A stretch of DNA of 64,000 nucleotides, taken from assembly GCA_027919835.1 (NCBI GenBank), contig JANVFP010000025.1, positions 248,001 through 312,000 of the forward strand, written 5' to 3'. The first letter of the stretch is position 1; the number at the start of each line of letters is the position of its first letter. The stretch is from Lentinula raphanica (Eukaryota; Basidiomycota; Agaricomycetes; Agaricales; Omphalotaceae). A model generated the notes under the pieces. It worked only from the letters and a program-made list of their open reading frames with translations. It was not told where the DNA came from and did not search any database. The position numbers were made by a program, and so were the translations under genes. Below are positions 30,942 through 43,320 of the stretch, piece after piece.

Positions 30942-32335
30942 TTATAAACCCATACACACCGCAATTATACCATACATCAATATGTGTACTAGGAAACCAT
31001 GGCCTACTATTGATATAGCCTTACTTCCAGAGTTCGACGTGGTACTGGTACTCGTTGGATTGACATCATTGATAGTTGTAGAGAACGCGGCAATGAATGT
31101 GGACGAAACGGACACCGGGGAGGGCTCCAAAGATACTGGCAATAGAAATGGTGAAGCAGATACAGTCATTGTTTGACCTTGGCCGTCAGTTGAAGGCAGT
31201 AAAGCGAAGCCTGCTATGCCCTCCAGAACGTATCCCGACGCCGCACTGCTCTCAGTAAGGCTCATGGTGTAAAAATGGTCCCCCAATGATGAGCTGTAAA
31301 GCCGGTAGATGGGAGAAGCCCCACATACACTATAAGGGTAAACATAGCCAGCTATGTGGCTATCGCTTTCAAAAGCGTAACCCAAAGACAAGGCCTGACT
31401 TGTTTCGTTGGCATCGATCGTGTAGAAATGATCGTTGAGGTTCTGGCTGAACATTCTGTACAATGGGACTGTAGATGTCTCCTGGGTGGACCACACGAAA
31501 GCTGCATCACCCTCGAATGAATATGAGGCTGCTAGTGCATTGCTCATTTCAGTGGAGTTGGTGGTATAGAGGTGATCTGTTCCTGATTGAGTGTATGCAC
31601 GGAGGAATGGGATGGCATTTGCAACGTTGGCGCAAGAAGACGATGCAGCAGTCGATTGAGATTCTGGTGATGCGGTGACAGTACTGGGCAACACATAAGG
31701 GACGGCAGATTCCTTCGCGACAGTTCCATTCGCAGAAGGAAGCATTGCATATCCGGCGATGCCCTGGGCTTGATAACCTGCCGCAACAGCATTTTGACTC
31801 TCCACATCATCCATCGTGTAAAAGTGATCCATTGCAGTAGGATCAAACAGACGATAGATCGGGGAAGCCCCGCAGATATTGTAAGGGTAAACGTATCCCG
31901 CAATCTGATCTGGAGCGCCGGTATCGTTTGCCCATCCATACTGCATCATTTCAGGAATCTCATCGGAGGATATGGTGTAGAAATGGTCGGTAGAGTTGCG
32001 GTTGTATAAGCGGAAGAGAGGAATAGTGCCCGGTTGGGACGAGGGCCAGATAAATGCGGCTTCGCCCTCGAAAGCGTACACCCCTCCAGCGAGAGCGTTA
32101 TTGTTCATTTCTGATGCATTTGTGGTGTAAAAGTGATCTTGCAAGCTGCTGCTGAAGGCACGGAGAAGTGGGACTAAGGATGAAGTGTCGGCGCATGAAG
32201 AGTCTGCCTATTATCCATTGCGTTCAGGGGCCAGTCAGTTGTCGTAACACGAAGAGATTAGAATGATACAACTCTCACCGTGGCCAGCGTAAGACACGAC
32301 AGTAAGTGAGCGAAAGTAAGGAAAAGGAAGGACAT
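30942..32335 (-). CDS. secreted DUF5648-type repeat protein A
   Basis: Two exons (32279-32335, 30942-32207) code for 440 residues. Exon 1 is almost exactly the signal peptide (MSFLFLTFAHLLSCLTLA). The mature protein is built of repeats of the type PLYRLYN...DHFYTTxxxE, about 45-50 residues each, in two blocks separated by a Ser/Thr-rich linker; this matches the DUF5648 pattern. Each block has a conserved IAGYVYPY..CGASPIYRL segment. A Ser/Thr-rich C-terminus ends in a hydrophobic tail, suggesting a GPI anchor or membrane tail. Such proteins are usual in basidiomycete secretomes; their function is unknown. A TATATATA at 32385-32392 lies about 50 nt upstream. It is a close tandem paralogue of the next gene. 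Confidence 0.85.
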
Positions 32336-32384
32336 GGGTCTTTTCTGAGGACTGGTAGAAGACAGCAGGGAAAAGCGTGAGCAG

Positions 32385-32392
32385 TATATATA
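32385..32392 (-). promoter_or_regulatory. TATA box of repeat protein gene A
   Basis: TATATATA about 50 nt upstream of the ATG at 32335 on the minus strand, a usual fungal spacing. Confidence 0.4.
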
Positions 32393-32694
32393 CACTGCCA
32401 TGCAGTGAAAAGTACATCAATCATGCATGAGATTCGTATCAATCGAACTATGTATCATGGTTGTGACAGACACTCGGTGCCAGAAGTTATTCATTGTGCG
32501 CGTATTCAGCACCTTGAATTTACATCGGTGAGCAGTGGAACAAAGAAACCCATGAAGGTTCAGTATTCGTAGCAGGCCAAAAGGCATTGCTAGTAGAGAT
32601 CATATCCTACAATGATTCCTAGCCATGGCTGATATCATGGAGGGAACTACTTAACTATCTATCTATACTTCAGGGCACTCAAGGAAAGACATGA

Positions 32695-34088
32695 TCAGAA
32701 TTGAAACATCATGAACACCGCAATCAAAATATACATTATCATACCATGGTCTGATCTCGACATGAGATGAACAACCTTCCTTCCACTGGAGTTCGACATG
32801 GCACTAGAACTCGTTGGGTTGATATCGACGGTCGTAGAAAACGCGGTCAAACTTGTGGAGATTGAAATGGGCACTGGGGAAGGCACCAAGGATATAGGCA
32901 ACAAAAATGGTGAAGCAGATACAGTCACCGATTGACGTTGCCCGTCAGGCGAAGGCAGTAGAGCAAAGCCTGCTATGCCCTCTACAACGTATCCTGACAT
33001 CTGCCTGCTTTCGGCAATGCTCATGGTGTAGAAATGGTCCCCCGATGATGAGCTGTAAAGTCGGTAGATAGGAGAAGCCCCACATACTCTATAAGGGTAA
33101 ACATAGCCAGCTATGTGACTATCGCTTTCAAGAGCGTAACCCAAAGACATAGCCTGACTTGTTTCATTGGCATCGATCGTGTAGAAATGATCGTTGAGGC
33201 TTTGGCTGAACATTCTGTACAATGGAACTGTAAATGTCTCCTGGGTCGACCACACGAAAGCTGCATCACCCTCAAAAGAATATGAAGCTGCTAGTGCATT
33301 GTTCATTTCAGTGGAATTGGTGGTATAGAGGTGATCTGTTCCTGATTGAGTGTATGCACGCAGGAATGGGACGGCATGAGCGACGTTGGCGCAAGAAGAG
33401 GATGCAGCGCCGGTTGACTGCGATTCTGGAGATGCGGTGACAGTGCTGGGTAACACATAAGGGACGGCAGATTCTTTCGCGACAGTTCCATTCGCAGAAG
33501 GAAGCATTGCATATCCGGCAATGCCCTGGTCTTGATAACCTGTCGCGACAGCATCCAGACTCTCCAAGTAGTCCATTGTGTAAAAGTGATCCATTGCAGT
33601 AGGATCAAATAGACGATAGATTGGGGAAGCACCACAGGTATTGTAAGGGTAAACGTATCCCGCAATCTGATTTGGAGCGCCGGTATCGTTTGCCCATCCA
33701 AACAACATCATTTTGGGAACTTCATCGGAGGACATGGTATAGAAATGGTCTGTGGCATTTTGGTTGTATAAGCGGAAGAGAGGAATAGTGCCCGGTTGGG
33801 GTGAGGACCAAACGAAGGCTACTTCGCCTTCGAAAGAGTATACCCCTACTGGAAAAGTATCATCGTCCATTTCCGATGCATTCGTGGTGTAAAAGTGGTC
33901 TTGCAGACTAATGCTGAAGGCACGGAGAAGTGGGACTGAGGATGAAGTGTCGGCGCATGAAGAGTCTGCCTATTCATTGCGTCCAGGGGCAAGTCAGTTG
34001 CGGTAACATGCCAAGCAGATTATAGTCTTACCGTGGCCAGCGTATTACTTGACAGTAAGTGAACGAAAGCAAGGTAAAGAAAGGACAT
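32695..34088 (-). CDS. secreted DUF5648-type repeat protein B
   Basis: Two exons (34032-34088, 32695-33969) code for 443 residues. Gene structure, signal peptide (MSFLYLAFVHLLSSNTLA), repeat layout and hydrophobic tail are the same as in protein A, with most residues identical. The two genes are a recent head-to-tail duplication. They differ mainly in the C-terminal Ser/Thr linker and the signal peptide. The conserved DHFYT repeats suggest a beta-propeller-like surface domain. That is an inference from the family, not shown here. Confidence 0.85.
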
Positions 34089-34733
34089 GGGTTTCGCCTT
34101 AGGACTTGTAGAAGATATCGGAAAGAAGGAGAAAGTGTGAGTAGTGACGATTACACTGACATGCAGTGAGAATTCGGATGATCAACGCAACATCAATCAT
34201 TCAGCGATTCGTATCGATCATGGAATCTATCGTGGTTGGCCAGTGGTTGTGACAGACACTCACCTATTCATTGTGCGCATGCTCAGCACCAATTTACATC
34301 GAAAAGCTGTTGAGGGATGGTTGAGTATTCATAGGTCGAATGACACTGCTAGAGTAGTATGCTATATGGATAAGCATGAGCAATAAGAAGTTGAGTGTTG
34401 GTTTCAAAGGAAGTCGTGAACTAGTAGTAGAGAGAAAGACTAAAGCCGAATCCAGTGTTTTAAAATTTACTGGCGGCATTTAAGATTGCGTAGAAATGAT
34501 CGTTGAGGCGTCTATGAGCCTCAGCTTGCTGCTGACGCAATGCACGTTTCAATGAATCTGGTGGTGTAAGGATGGAAGATTGCCAGTTACGCATAGTCCG
34601 ACATATGAAACGCAACCGTGTTGAACATATTGTTCGAAGAGGGCAGAAGAGGGCTAAAGGACCGAAGTGGCTGTGCATTTTTTCTTTCCTCCGCCTACGA
34701 TATTCGTTTTCATATTTCTCTAAACTCTTCACA
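34089..34733. other. intergenic, divergent; possible repeat-protein remnant
   Basis: Contains the promoters of gene B (minus) and MRT4 (plus). Around 34470-34560 the minus strand reads a short RRLNDHFYAI-like stretch reminiscent of the DUF5648 repeat, perhaps the relic of a third copy. No intact gene. Confidence 0.35.
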
Positions 34734-35700
34734 ATGCCAAAATCGAAGCGATCCAAGCTCGGTACTCCAAACTCTGCTCACGATAGAGTGTTTCTGACAC
34801 ACACACTGTAGTCTCTCTAACGAAAGTTGACAAAAAGACTAAGGAACACAAGTCAGCAGTGATGGAAAATGTTAGGGAAAAAGATGTTCTCTCAGACGAC
34901 TTCCAACTCATGAAGTTACTCTAGGTCAAAGAGAATGCAAACAAATGGAAATACTGCTGGCTTTTTGAAGTTGGTACGATGAGGAATGCCCATCTCAAGA
35001 CTGTACGGAATTTGTGGAAAGAGTGCGTCTTTTTTGTGATTGAAGCTGCTGTGCGATTCTGATTGAAAGCGATTCCAGCTCTGCTCGTATATTCTTCAGT
35101 AGATCAGCTCTCCTGGCCAAAGCTCTTGGTACGACACCGGAGGAAGAACATCGCACCGGAATACATAAACTTGCACAAGTAGGTCTTATTGCCCAAGCTG
35201 GTCCATTGCTCTAAATTTCGACGTAGCAAATACAAGGTCAGGTCGGCCTTCTATTCACAGATACTGAACCCCAAGAGGTCATCGAATGGTTTGCCGACTT
35301 CTCACAACCTGATTTTGCAAGAGCCGGTAACGTTGCAAGTCGAACTGTGATATTACCTGTGGGACCCGTCATGATGCATCATTCTGACCCTCCGATACCG
35401 TTTCCCCATAACGAGGACCCTCAGTTGCGAAAACTCGGATTGACGACAACGATGGAACGCGGTGTGCCAACGCTAAGATCGCCGCATAAACTATGCCAAA
35501 AGGGCAAGGTTCTTACGGCTGAGCAAGCCCAACTGTTGAAGCTCATTGGAGAGAAGATGGTTACATTCAGAGTGGGCCTTATTGCTCGATGGGATGCCGC
35601 GACTGGTGAGGTCACGCAGGTTGAAGGACCGAGGTTAGGTGCAGATGAGATTGTGGCTGGCGATGTCGAGGATGTGGATGAGGAAGCTATGAGCGAGTAA
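34734..35700 (+). CDS. MRT4: ribosome assembly factor MRT4 (P0-like)
   Basis: A nucleolar P0/L10-like protein that holds the P-stalk site on pre-60S particles until it is replaced by P0. Exons 34734-34761, 34812-34885, 34925-35022, 35079-35178 and 35227-35700 give 257 residues, near the 236 of yeast Mrt4. Recognisable stretches are MPKSKRSKL at the start, KYCWLFEV..MRNAHLKTVR, RIFFSRSALLAKALG, and GLLFTDTEPQEVIEWF. As expected for MRT4, the acidic P-protein tail of P0 is missing, but a short acidic end (DVEDVDEEAMSE) is present. The second intron is only 39 nt. Confidence 0.9.
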
Positions 35701-35877
35701 GGACTCCTGTAGCCTTTCCTTTCGTCAAAAGTATATAGTATTGTATGATTTAGTCTGCGCACTGTGTGTATTGAAGTTCTTGCAACGAACAACCCGCGGG
35801 ACCACTTTACATAACGTGAGGCTTTGTGCAACTTGAACCAAAACTTCTTTGTTCTCATTCACCTGTTTTCACTGGTC

Positions 35878-38800
35878 ATGAGGTTCCAGTTCGCTCTGTC
35901 AGCGCTGGGCCTTACTTCTCAGCTCCCACTGCAACCAAACTCTCCAGAATCACCTACGATGACCCCAGCTCAGAATTCTTTCCAATTTGTGGAAGGCCCG
36001 GACGTGTTTGCACCCAAGGATCTCGTCGAACTCGGTAGACCTGGTGTAGGACAGCCCAACCATGCCGGAGACTTCGTCCTCATTCCATACAGCAAGTACT
36101 CCTTCGAGGACAAGAAGTAAGTCGATGTTCATTGATCGCGGCAGATACTGATTCTTCTGTAGGAACCACAAGAGTATCTATGTTGCTCCATTAGAGTCTA
36201 GTGTTAAACCCTTCAAGCTGCCTGTGGGTGTATAGCTGGCCTCACGTCATTGTGTATCTAACTTCTACATCCCTCAGTTGACCGAAGGAGGCGAGGCGTT
36301 CTGGCTCGATGGTAGAACTTTGGCATACGTTGTCGAATCCGAATCCAAAATCCTCCAAATATTCGCTCTCGACCTTGTCTACGAACCCGCGATGAATGCA
36401 TCCGCTGGAATTCTAAACAGCAAACCACCAGTCCTTCTCGGTTCTTTCCCCACAACCTCGGCAAGCAACTTCCGGTATTCCACGGCTGGTTACTTGGTCT
36501 TTTCAGATAGTGTGTATCCTGACGGAAATCTCACTACGGTAAAGGAACAAGACGAGGCTTGGGAAAATCGCGGTAATACCGCGTTGGTGTACGATCGCAC
36601 GTACGAAAGGCATTGGGATCATTGGGTTGGGCCGAAGACGCAATCGTTGTTCAGCGTCAGGCTGGTTCAAGACCCTGATCACAAGTGGACGTTTGGTTCA
36701 GAGTTTGTGAATTTGCTAGCAGGAACTGAGCATGTAAAGTTTCATCTTCCTCTTCCCAACGTCGGTGACTTGAATGTTTCTTTCGCAGAGCTGTCCGGTT
36801 GAGCCATTTGGAGGAACGGACGACTTCGACGTATCCAAGACATCTGTTGTGTACACTACCTTGGATCCACAGTTCAAGGATGAACGTGCATGGCATACCA
36901 AGCAAAACGTTGGTGTAGTAGGTGATTCTTTCCACAAGACTGTCTTGATGCTTTGGAATAGGTTTACATTGTCGACGTAACTGGAGGCAAACCTCTCGAA
37001 CTCACCTCGGGATCCCAAGGTGCAATTCATAATCCTGTCCTGAATGATGTAGGGGACAAGGCTGCTTGGTTAGAGTTGGATGAGGACGGATACGAGAGTG
37101 ACAGGTATGTTTACTAGCCGGTCCTTTCTTGAAATATCCACTGACATGAACGCAGAGCAAAGATTGTCATATATGACCTCAAGAAGAATGTCAGATTCAC
37201 CTTGACACAGAATTGGGATCGCTCTCCTGCTTCCCTGGCTGTGAGTGGTTCAACGCCTCTTCCGCCTTTCGTCATAAATACTGAATCCTCAACTGTATTC
37301 TCTAGTTCTCGAAAGAAGGAGAGTTCATCTATTTCACTGCCGGCGATCATGCAAAAGTGAAAGTCTTCGTCCTGCCCGTTCCTCCAACCCCTGATAAATC
37401 TACTACAAATCCGCAACTATCTCACAAATACCTTCACCCAGTGCCGATTGTTGAAGACAGCGCATCTTCAGGCATTCAGCCGTTACCTTACGGCAGACTC
37501 CTGATAACGAAATCATCGTTCACATCTCCCAATGATGTGTTCCTCGTCAAAGGCTTAGATGAACTGGAAACTCGAATCACGCAGTCGGATGAGTTGGCGA
37601 AGTTTACTGGAGAGATTGAACAAGTGACGCAATTCACTGCTTCAGATCTACAAGGGAAGAATCTTAGTAAAGGAGAAGAGTTCTGGTTCAAAGGAGCGGA
37701 TGATATCGATGTACAAGGATGGATATTGAAACCCAGTGGTTGGAAGGCAGGAGAGAAGAAGGCGTTTCCAATTGTATTGCTCATTCATGGCGGTGAGCAA
37801 GACTTCCCAGTTCCTGTCATTATGCGGAGTCCTTGCTGAGTGCTATATCGATGCAGGTCCCCAAGGAGCTTGGGAAGATCAATGGTCGACTAGATGGAAT
37901 CCAAATGGTATGTACCCAAAAATCGTATACCGAGTGCGTAACGAGTTAACCAATGGGCATGCAAATAGTTTTTGCACAACAGGGTTATTTCACTGTTGCG
38001 ATTAACCCCACTGGAAGTACATCATTTGGGCAAGGTCTGTCTGTCTCAATCGTAATGTAGACGAGCTCCTGAGTGTTCATTGCTTTGTAGCCTTCACCGA
38101 CGCCATTGCCGGAGACTGGGGTGGGAAGCCTTTCGTGGATCTGCAGAAAGGCTGGAAATATGTGCTTGATAATTATCCTGAGGTCAGTTGTTGTCGGGAT
38201 CTTGTTATACACAAAGAAAGTACTGACTGGCGTCTGAAGGCTGATCCAGACCGAGCAGTCGCGGCTGGCGCCAGCTGGGGAGGATACGCAATCAAGTGGG
38301 TTCTACTAGATCATCAGCTGCACGTTTTCATTGAACTTTCATGAATCGAAGCTGGATCCAAGGTCATCCAGAATTCAATTTCAACTTCAAGGTACAGTTA
38401 AATCGCTTTTCGCTCGTACAACGATACTGAACAACTAATCTACAGGCTTTGGTGTGTCACGATGGGGTAAGGACTGTAGCCAGTCTGTTATCTTCAGCTG
38501 ATCAATCTGTGTCACCTGTTTAGGTCTTCGACTCAAGTTACAATGGGTTCTCAACTGAAGAGTTGTTCTTCGTGAGTGTCGTGCGGTTCTACTTTATTGG
38601 ACATGCATATTCAGTGATTGCTCAGTTCAACCACGATTGGCGGGGAAGGCCCTGGGATAAGAACAGCGAACAAGTCTTGCGAAAGTAAGAGTACCTCAAG
38701 AGTCAAGCATTGAGTCGTTCCCGCAACTACTTAACTTTGATATTTTCAGATTCAACCCAGCGAATTTCGTGCACAAGTGGGGCACCCCTCAATTGTTGAT

Positions 38801-39114
38801 ACATGGTTCCAAGGACTATCGGCTGCCAGAAACTGAAGGGATTGGGGCTTTCCATGCTTTGCAACAGTCAGTCTTCCTTGTTTATGTTTAGGGATCCATC
38901 TCTAACACGTTATCCTCGATAGGCTTCATGTCCCAAGCAGACTAGTGATTTTCCCAGACGAAAACCACTGGGTCCTGAATCATGGCAATAGGTCAGTCAA
39001 CTTCTGCGTCTAACACGTTTGGGGTGATATAGCCTGACCCTCATTTGCACGATTAGTCTGAAGTGGCATTACGAAGTGTTCAGGTGGTTCAACCAGTTTG
39101 TTGGAAAAAGTTAA
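35878..39114 (+). CDS. dipeptidyl-peptidase V (secreted S9 serine peptidase)
   Basis: Releases dipeptides from N-termini of peptides outside the cell. 18 exons join to 755 residues; fungal DPP V is about 720. Main exons: 35878-36116, 36278-36733, 37306-37792, 38750-38866, 39057-39114. The start gives a short hydrophobic leader (MRFQFALSALGLTSQ), a weak signal peptide. A beta-propeller N-terminal half is followed by the hydrolase domain. The nucleophile motif is GASWGGY (near 612), the Asp is in HGSKDYRLPE, and the His in PDENHWVL, so the triad is complete. An oxyanion-side HGGPQGAWEDQWSTRWNP motif is split by an intron. Aligned with known DPP V the order and spacing are normal. Confidence 0.9.
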
Positions 39115-39214
39115 GGTCGTAAACAATCATGAGTAAAAAATATTGTGTACGAATCGAAAATATTGGAACACCAACTACTATTGAATATTCATTGCTATAG
39201 TGTAGTATTACATA
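39115..39214. other. short intergenic stretch before the copia element
   Basis: 3' flank of the peptidase gene. It ends with the target duplication CTTCT (39215-39219) of the copia element. Confidence 0.5.
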
Positions 39215-39219
39215 CTTCT

Positions 39220-39272
39220 TGTTGGATTCCGTCGGTCGTACCGTAGGTGTATCGCGAGGCGATACGTTCGAG
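39220..39272 (+). repeat. copia 5' LTR, first 53 bp
   Basis: Matches 54388-54440 of the 3' LTR with two substitutions, both at CpG (GTCGG/GTCAG and GGCGA/GGCAA). Cut by the DIRS-type insertion. Confidence 0.85.
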
Positions 39273-39356
39273 CCTCCACATATCTCACACTATAGCCGAA
39301 CCGGGGGTGCGAAAATCGACACCCCTCGAAAGACAGATAGATTGAAAAGAGGGCTA
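39273..39356. repeat. DIRS split direct repeat A, terminal copy
   Basis: 84 bp repeated at 39657-39740; begins CCTCCACATATCTCACAC and forms the left end of the element. Confidence 0.85.
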
Positions 39357-39495
39357 CATCGAGAAATACAAGTACAATAACTGAGTGGGGTAGGTCGAAG
39401 AGCTGAGACTGAAATTATACAAATAGTACCTGGTATTGTGAGTACATACAAGGTCATCGATATAGAAAGAGAAGTTGTAAACATCGTGTTTGATC

Positions 39496-39740
39496 CTCAC
39501 AAATCTCTTGTTGAACGAACAACATGATGAGTGAGACACACAGCCGACGGAAGAGGTTCAGCCATAAGACTGAAGAAGGCACGTGAGATGGAGGCGCATT
39601 CAGTAGCAGAGGCCTCTGAAAACGCTTACCTCCTACGTCGCTCGCCCTTACATCGACCTCCACATATCTCACACTATAGCCGAACCGGGGGTGCGAAAAT
39701 CGACACCCCTCGAAAGACAGATAGATTGAAAAGAGGGCTA
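39496..39740. repeat. DIRS internal B-A junction
   Basis: Block B (39496-39656, 161 bp, repeated at 48902-49062) is joined directly to block A (39657-39740). This is the junction expected from a circular intermediate in Ngaro/PAT-type elements. Confidence 0.8.
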
Positions 39741-39827
39741 AAGTATGAGCTATGGATGATGAGTGTGGGGGAGGCGGAGGTGAAAAAAAGATGACTCGAA
39801 TGGATGATGGAGGAGAAGACGGGCAGG

Positions 39828-40830
39828 TCATTGCCGTAGAGAGGCACGTAACGAAGCAAGTTGCAGTTCCGCGCGGATGGTAGGATGATCCCGAATGTAG
39901 ATTTTCCATGCGTCCGATGACCATCGTCCCATCGCTTGGATGATACCTTCCGAGACCCCGAGACTAGCGAAGAAAGTGGCGGAACCGGCACGTACGGAAT
40001 GACCACCATAGTTGGAGTCGAGGACAGAAAAGAAGTGTTCATCAAACCAGTGCCGAGTTGGCAGAGACCCATCCTCTCGCAAGAATAGCTCAGACCTGGC
40101 ACCGTGCAGTGAGTCCCGCAATGTAGCATACAGCGAGAGATAGAAGACCGGATCACAGATAGAGTATCGTGCCAGGAGAATGTCGGTCCCACGATAGAAA
40201 CGGTCTGCCTTGTGGTATGGAAGCCTGTATCCAACGTGGTCATTGTCGAAGTGAAGAGTGCATCGTTCAATTGATGATCTTCTTGTAATTGAGAGTGGAT
40301 TTCGAACCTTTGATGATGAGCTCCCCTGAACGATGACAACCATAGAACATACAGGACAAGATGGTGATGAACAAGAGGCTGTCGAAGGAAAAAGATTCGA
40401 AGAAGCGCTTCTCAAAGAGCTGTAGATGATCTAGACGTAGAGGAGGCTTGCGGTTAACTCCATCAGCTCTCAATTTCCGAGAGCCGTTGATAGTAGCTTG
40501 AACGAGCACAGAACTTCGATTTGACGAGAAATCGGGATAGAGGTCTTTGAGAAAGTGTTGAGCACCAGATAAGTACTTTGGACCGGAAGAGATGAACTGA
40601 GATGTGTAGGCAATGTAACGAGAAAGAGTGAGTGGGGTGGGATTCAAGGGAAGGCCGTGAAGAAGACAGAACATGATGTAATCGCGAGCTCCAGTTCTAT
40701 AAGAACTGATAGTGGACTTTTCGATGGAATTTGTCTGCAGAAATTTGGCTCTCTCATCCAGGAATGAGAGTGAAGCTACTGGACGGGTCACCTTTGACCC
40801 ATCCAGGAGACTTAAAAGCACCGCCTCCAT
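39828..40830 (-). pseudogene. DIRS tyrosine recombinase with one frameshift
   Basis: Would join circular cDNA into the genome. The upstream part (40267-40830) starts MEAVLLSLL and contains the first catalytic Arg in YGCHRSGELI. The downstream part (39828-40285) contains GGHSVRAG (His-x-x-Arg), GRWSSDAWKIY (Trp and nucleophilic Tyr). The two parts are offset by one nucleotide near 40265-40285, where KIIN-stop in one frame meets RCTLHFDND in the other. All catalytic residues survive, so the single frameshift is the only visible lesion. Confidence 0.8.
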
Positions 40831-41400
40831 CGCGTCGGCAGGAGATCCCTGGGAGGATCGAATTCACGGACGCGGTAAGAAGGGAAACGGATATGGAAGT
40901 CCTCAATGAGCAGCCGAGAGAGCAGGTCAGCTCGGATGTTGTCTTTTCCAGGAATGTGTCTGACTCGAAGATCAACACCAGATCGAAGGATGATGCCGGC
41001 CACAGCGAGTAGAGGTGCATTATGGGAAGGATTCTTGACTGCAAGAGAGTTGAAGGCGTCGACAGAATCAAGACTATCGGTGTACAAAAGCACCTGTCGC
41101 GGAGGGTTGTCGAAATGAGCAACAAAATTGACAGCTGATAGGATGGCGACTAGCTCTAAGAAGAAGATGTCGACAAGGGGTGCATCTGGATCAGCCGCAA
41201 TTTCATAAAAATACCCATTTCCAGCAAAGGTGAAGCTGAGACCTCTCTTGCTAGCATCTGACCACACCACGAAATCAGCCTCGTTGTCTTTCCAGAAACC
41301 GTTGTCGAGCAGACGAACCCCGATCGACTGCGGGAGAACTTCTGCCAACCACGATAGACTTTCTCTGACGGCGACATTGATAGGGACAGGGAGACACCAA
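40812..41400 (-). CDS. DIRS RNase H domain, cut from its reverse transcriptase
   Basis: Degrades the RNA strand during cDNA synthesis. The motifs VVWSDAS, ELVAILSAV, LYTDSLDSVDAF and HIPGKDNIRADLLSR give the D-E-D-D active site. Just upstream VPINVAVRESLSWLAEVLP is the usual link from RT to RNase H in DIRS elements. The frame is then lost at the insertion. It overlaps the start of the recombinase frame by 19 nt. Confidence 0.8.
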
Positions 41401-41680
41401 CCACATTTCCAAGCGCCAGGTCACAATATATGGTGACTGCAACAGCCAGCGGTCACAATGGATGGTGACCGCCTGAGGGTCTCCTTAACTTAGGCTGGTA
41501 CTAGTAGTAGTAGAGGTAGCCGACAATAGGAGTCACGCCGTGGCCATGGTTGAACCACCGATCGAAATCCACCTCTTGCCTCATCTCTATTTCTTTCTCT
41601 AAGTCTCTGGTCTTGCCCTTTCTAAGTTCTGATTGCGACAATTCGGTGGATCTCGATATACTCATTTCTTGTGTAAACGG

Positions 41681-43320
41681 ATGTCTTCACCAAATGCTGC
41701 ACATGCCGACACAGGCATTAGTGATGCCATCATTCGAACTGCTTCTTTGGTTTCGCCCGTGTCATCTTCAACATCGTCCATCATCTCACCTGGTACTGAT
41801 GCCAATGGTCAACTCATGACTCGAGAACACTTTTGTGCTAGACTGTATGTGCATTTCTCTCTCCCCCATCAAGCTAACAATGAAATTCTTCTTAGTGCAA
41901 CTTATACAACGAAGGCTCCGCTACTGGCAACCTGTATAGAGCTCAATATTACGGGAGTCAAAACAGCGAATTTAGAACGTCTTCGTAGCAAGATCCTTGG
42001 ATATTGGTGAGCTAAACTGCAGTCAATGAGCCAGTTGGATTGTGGCAGATCTGAATAGTCAATCATCAGGTATCCTGACGCTCCCAAAGAATCACGTCCA
42101 TCCAACTCAAAACGCCAAAGGTCACTGGTCATCGATCAGCATTCTCAACGCTTGACATCTTCTTCTCAACCCACATCCTCTCGCAAGCGCCCATTTGATG
42201 AAATCGACAACGAGGGATCGGAATACGTTGATGTAGACGATGAAACACTGTTAAATGACATGGCTGCTCCTGGTGTTCAGCTCTACAATGGAGACGATGA
42301 GAATGAGCTGCTGGGATATGGAGAAGATGGGCTAGAAGATGAAAACGAGGCTGATGATGAAGTTGACGGTAAGCACTATGATTGATTGCATAAGAAGATG
42401 TTCTGATGTAGTAAACAGACTTCGAGCGACACAAGAAACGAGTTCGGTTACAAGCAGACAATGCATGGCAAAACAATCGTCGTGAGGGCGGTAAAAGGGC
42501 ACAGGCACAAGTTGTGAAATCATGGAATGTAAGTGCTCACCCCCGCTACTGCTTAGATCTGGTCTAACACCTCAAACGATTCAATAGAAATTCCTCGATG
42601 AGGCATTATTCAAAGGCGAAGTTAAGGATTGAATTGTCGATGAGCACTCCTTACTGTCGTTTGTGATGTGGACCTATGCTCGTCCAAAGTTAAATCGACG
42701 TGGGATTGAGCAGCCAGGCACTTTTGTTGGTGCGGTAAGTAGAATCTAACTCCTCTTGCAAGCCACGGCGAACCTGATTGACCAACAGTCACAAATCAAG
42801 AAGATGTTCTTCGGTGCCCTCCGGATACGAAAAACCCAGGAAGCGGCAAATCCTCTCTTACAGTCCCATCGACCTGCAGTGACGAATCGTGTTTACGACT
42901 GCGTGAAGACCCAGATGGACTTGGCACTCAAGCGTGTCAGGGAGTGAGTAGTTTTTCTGTATAAGGCATAACGGTACTCATTTACTGAAAGCGGCCTTGT
43001 GCCCAATGAGGACATGCCGGACATTGTCGCAAATACTGCACTCGAAAAGCTCTCAGACCAGCACATGCGTTGGATCACGATAGCATTTCTTGAACATTGG
43101 GAAAGTGAGTCGCAGTCATTCGTCGATTCATCCTGCAAATTTGACCTACGAAATCTCTAGTGCGCATTGCTGTAGATGGACACCTGGCTTGGACCGCTCA
43201 GAACGCAAGTGGAAAATGTGGCGATGACATACGCTCTCTCCATATCCGCGAACTACAGCCATATGAATTTGTCCATCCAAATAAGGTTACCAAGATTGAT
43301 GCCACCAAAATCCCAATATT
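41681..43320 (+). pseudogene. decayed Crypton/Ndc10-like (CBF3 domain 2 type) gene, truncated
   Basis: Plus-strand exons read MSSPNAAHADTG, ATYTTKAPLLATCIELNITG, an acidic middle (DDETLLNDMAAPG), KKMFFGALRIRKTQEAANPL, and LRIAVDGHLAWTAQNASGKC-GDDIRSL. I recall this pattern from basidiomycete proteins with the Ndc10-type domain, which is related to Crypton recombinases. The frame has an in-frame TGA at 42631-42633 where CGA would fit, and GKCGDDIR where GKRGDDIR is usual; both are CpG-type changes. Homology ends near 43310, so the catalytic C-terminus is missing. Confidence 0.5.
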
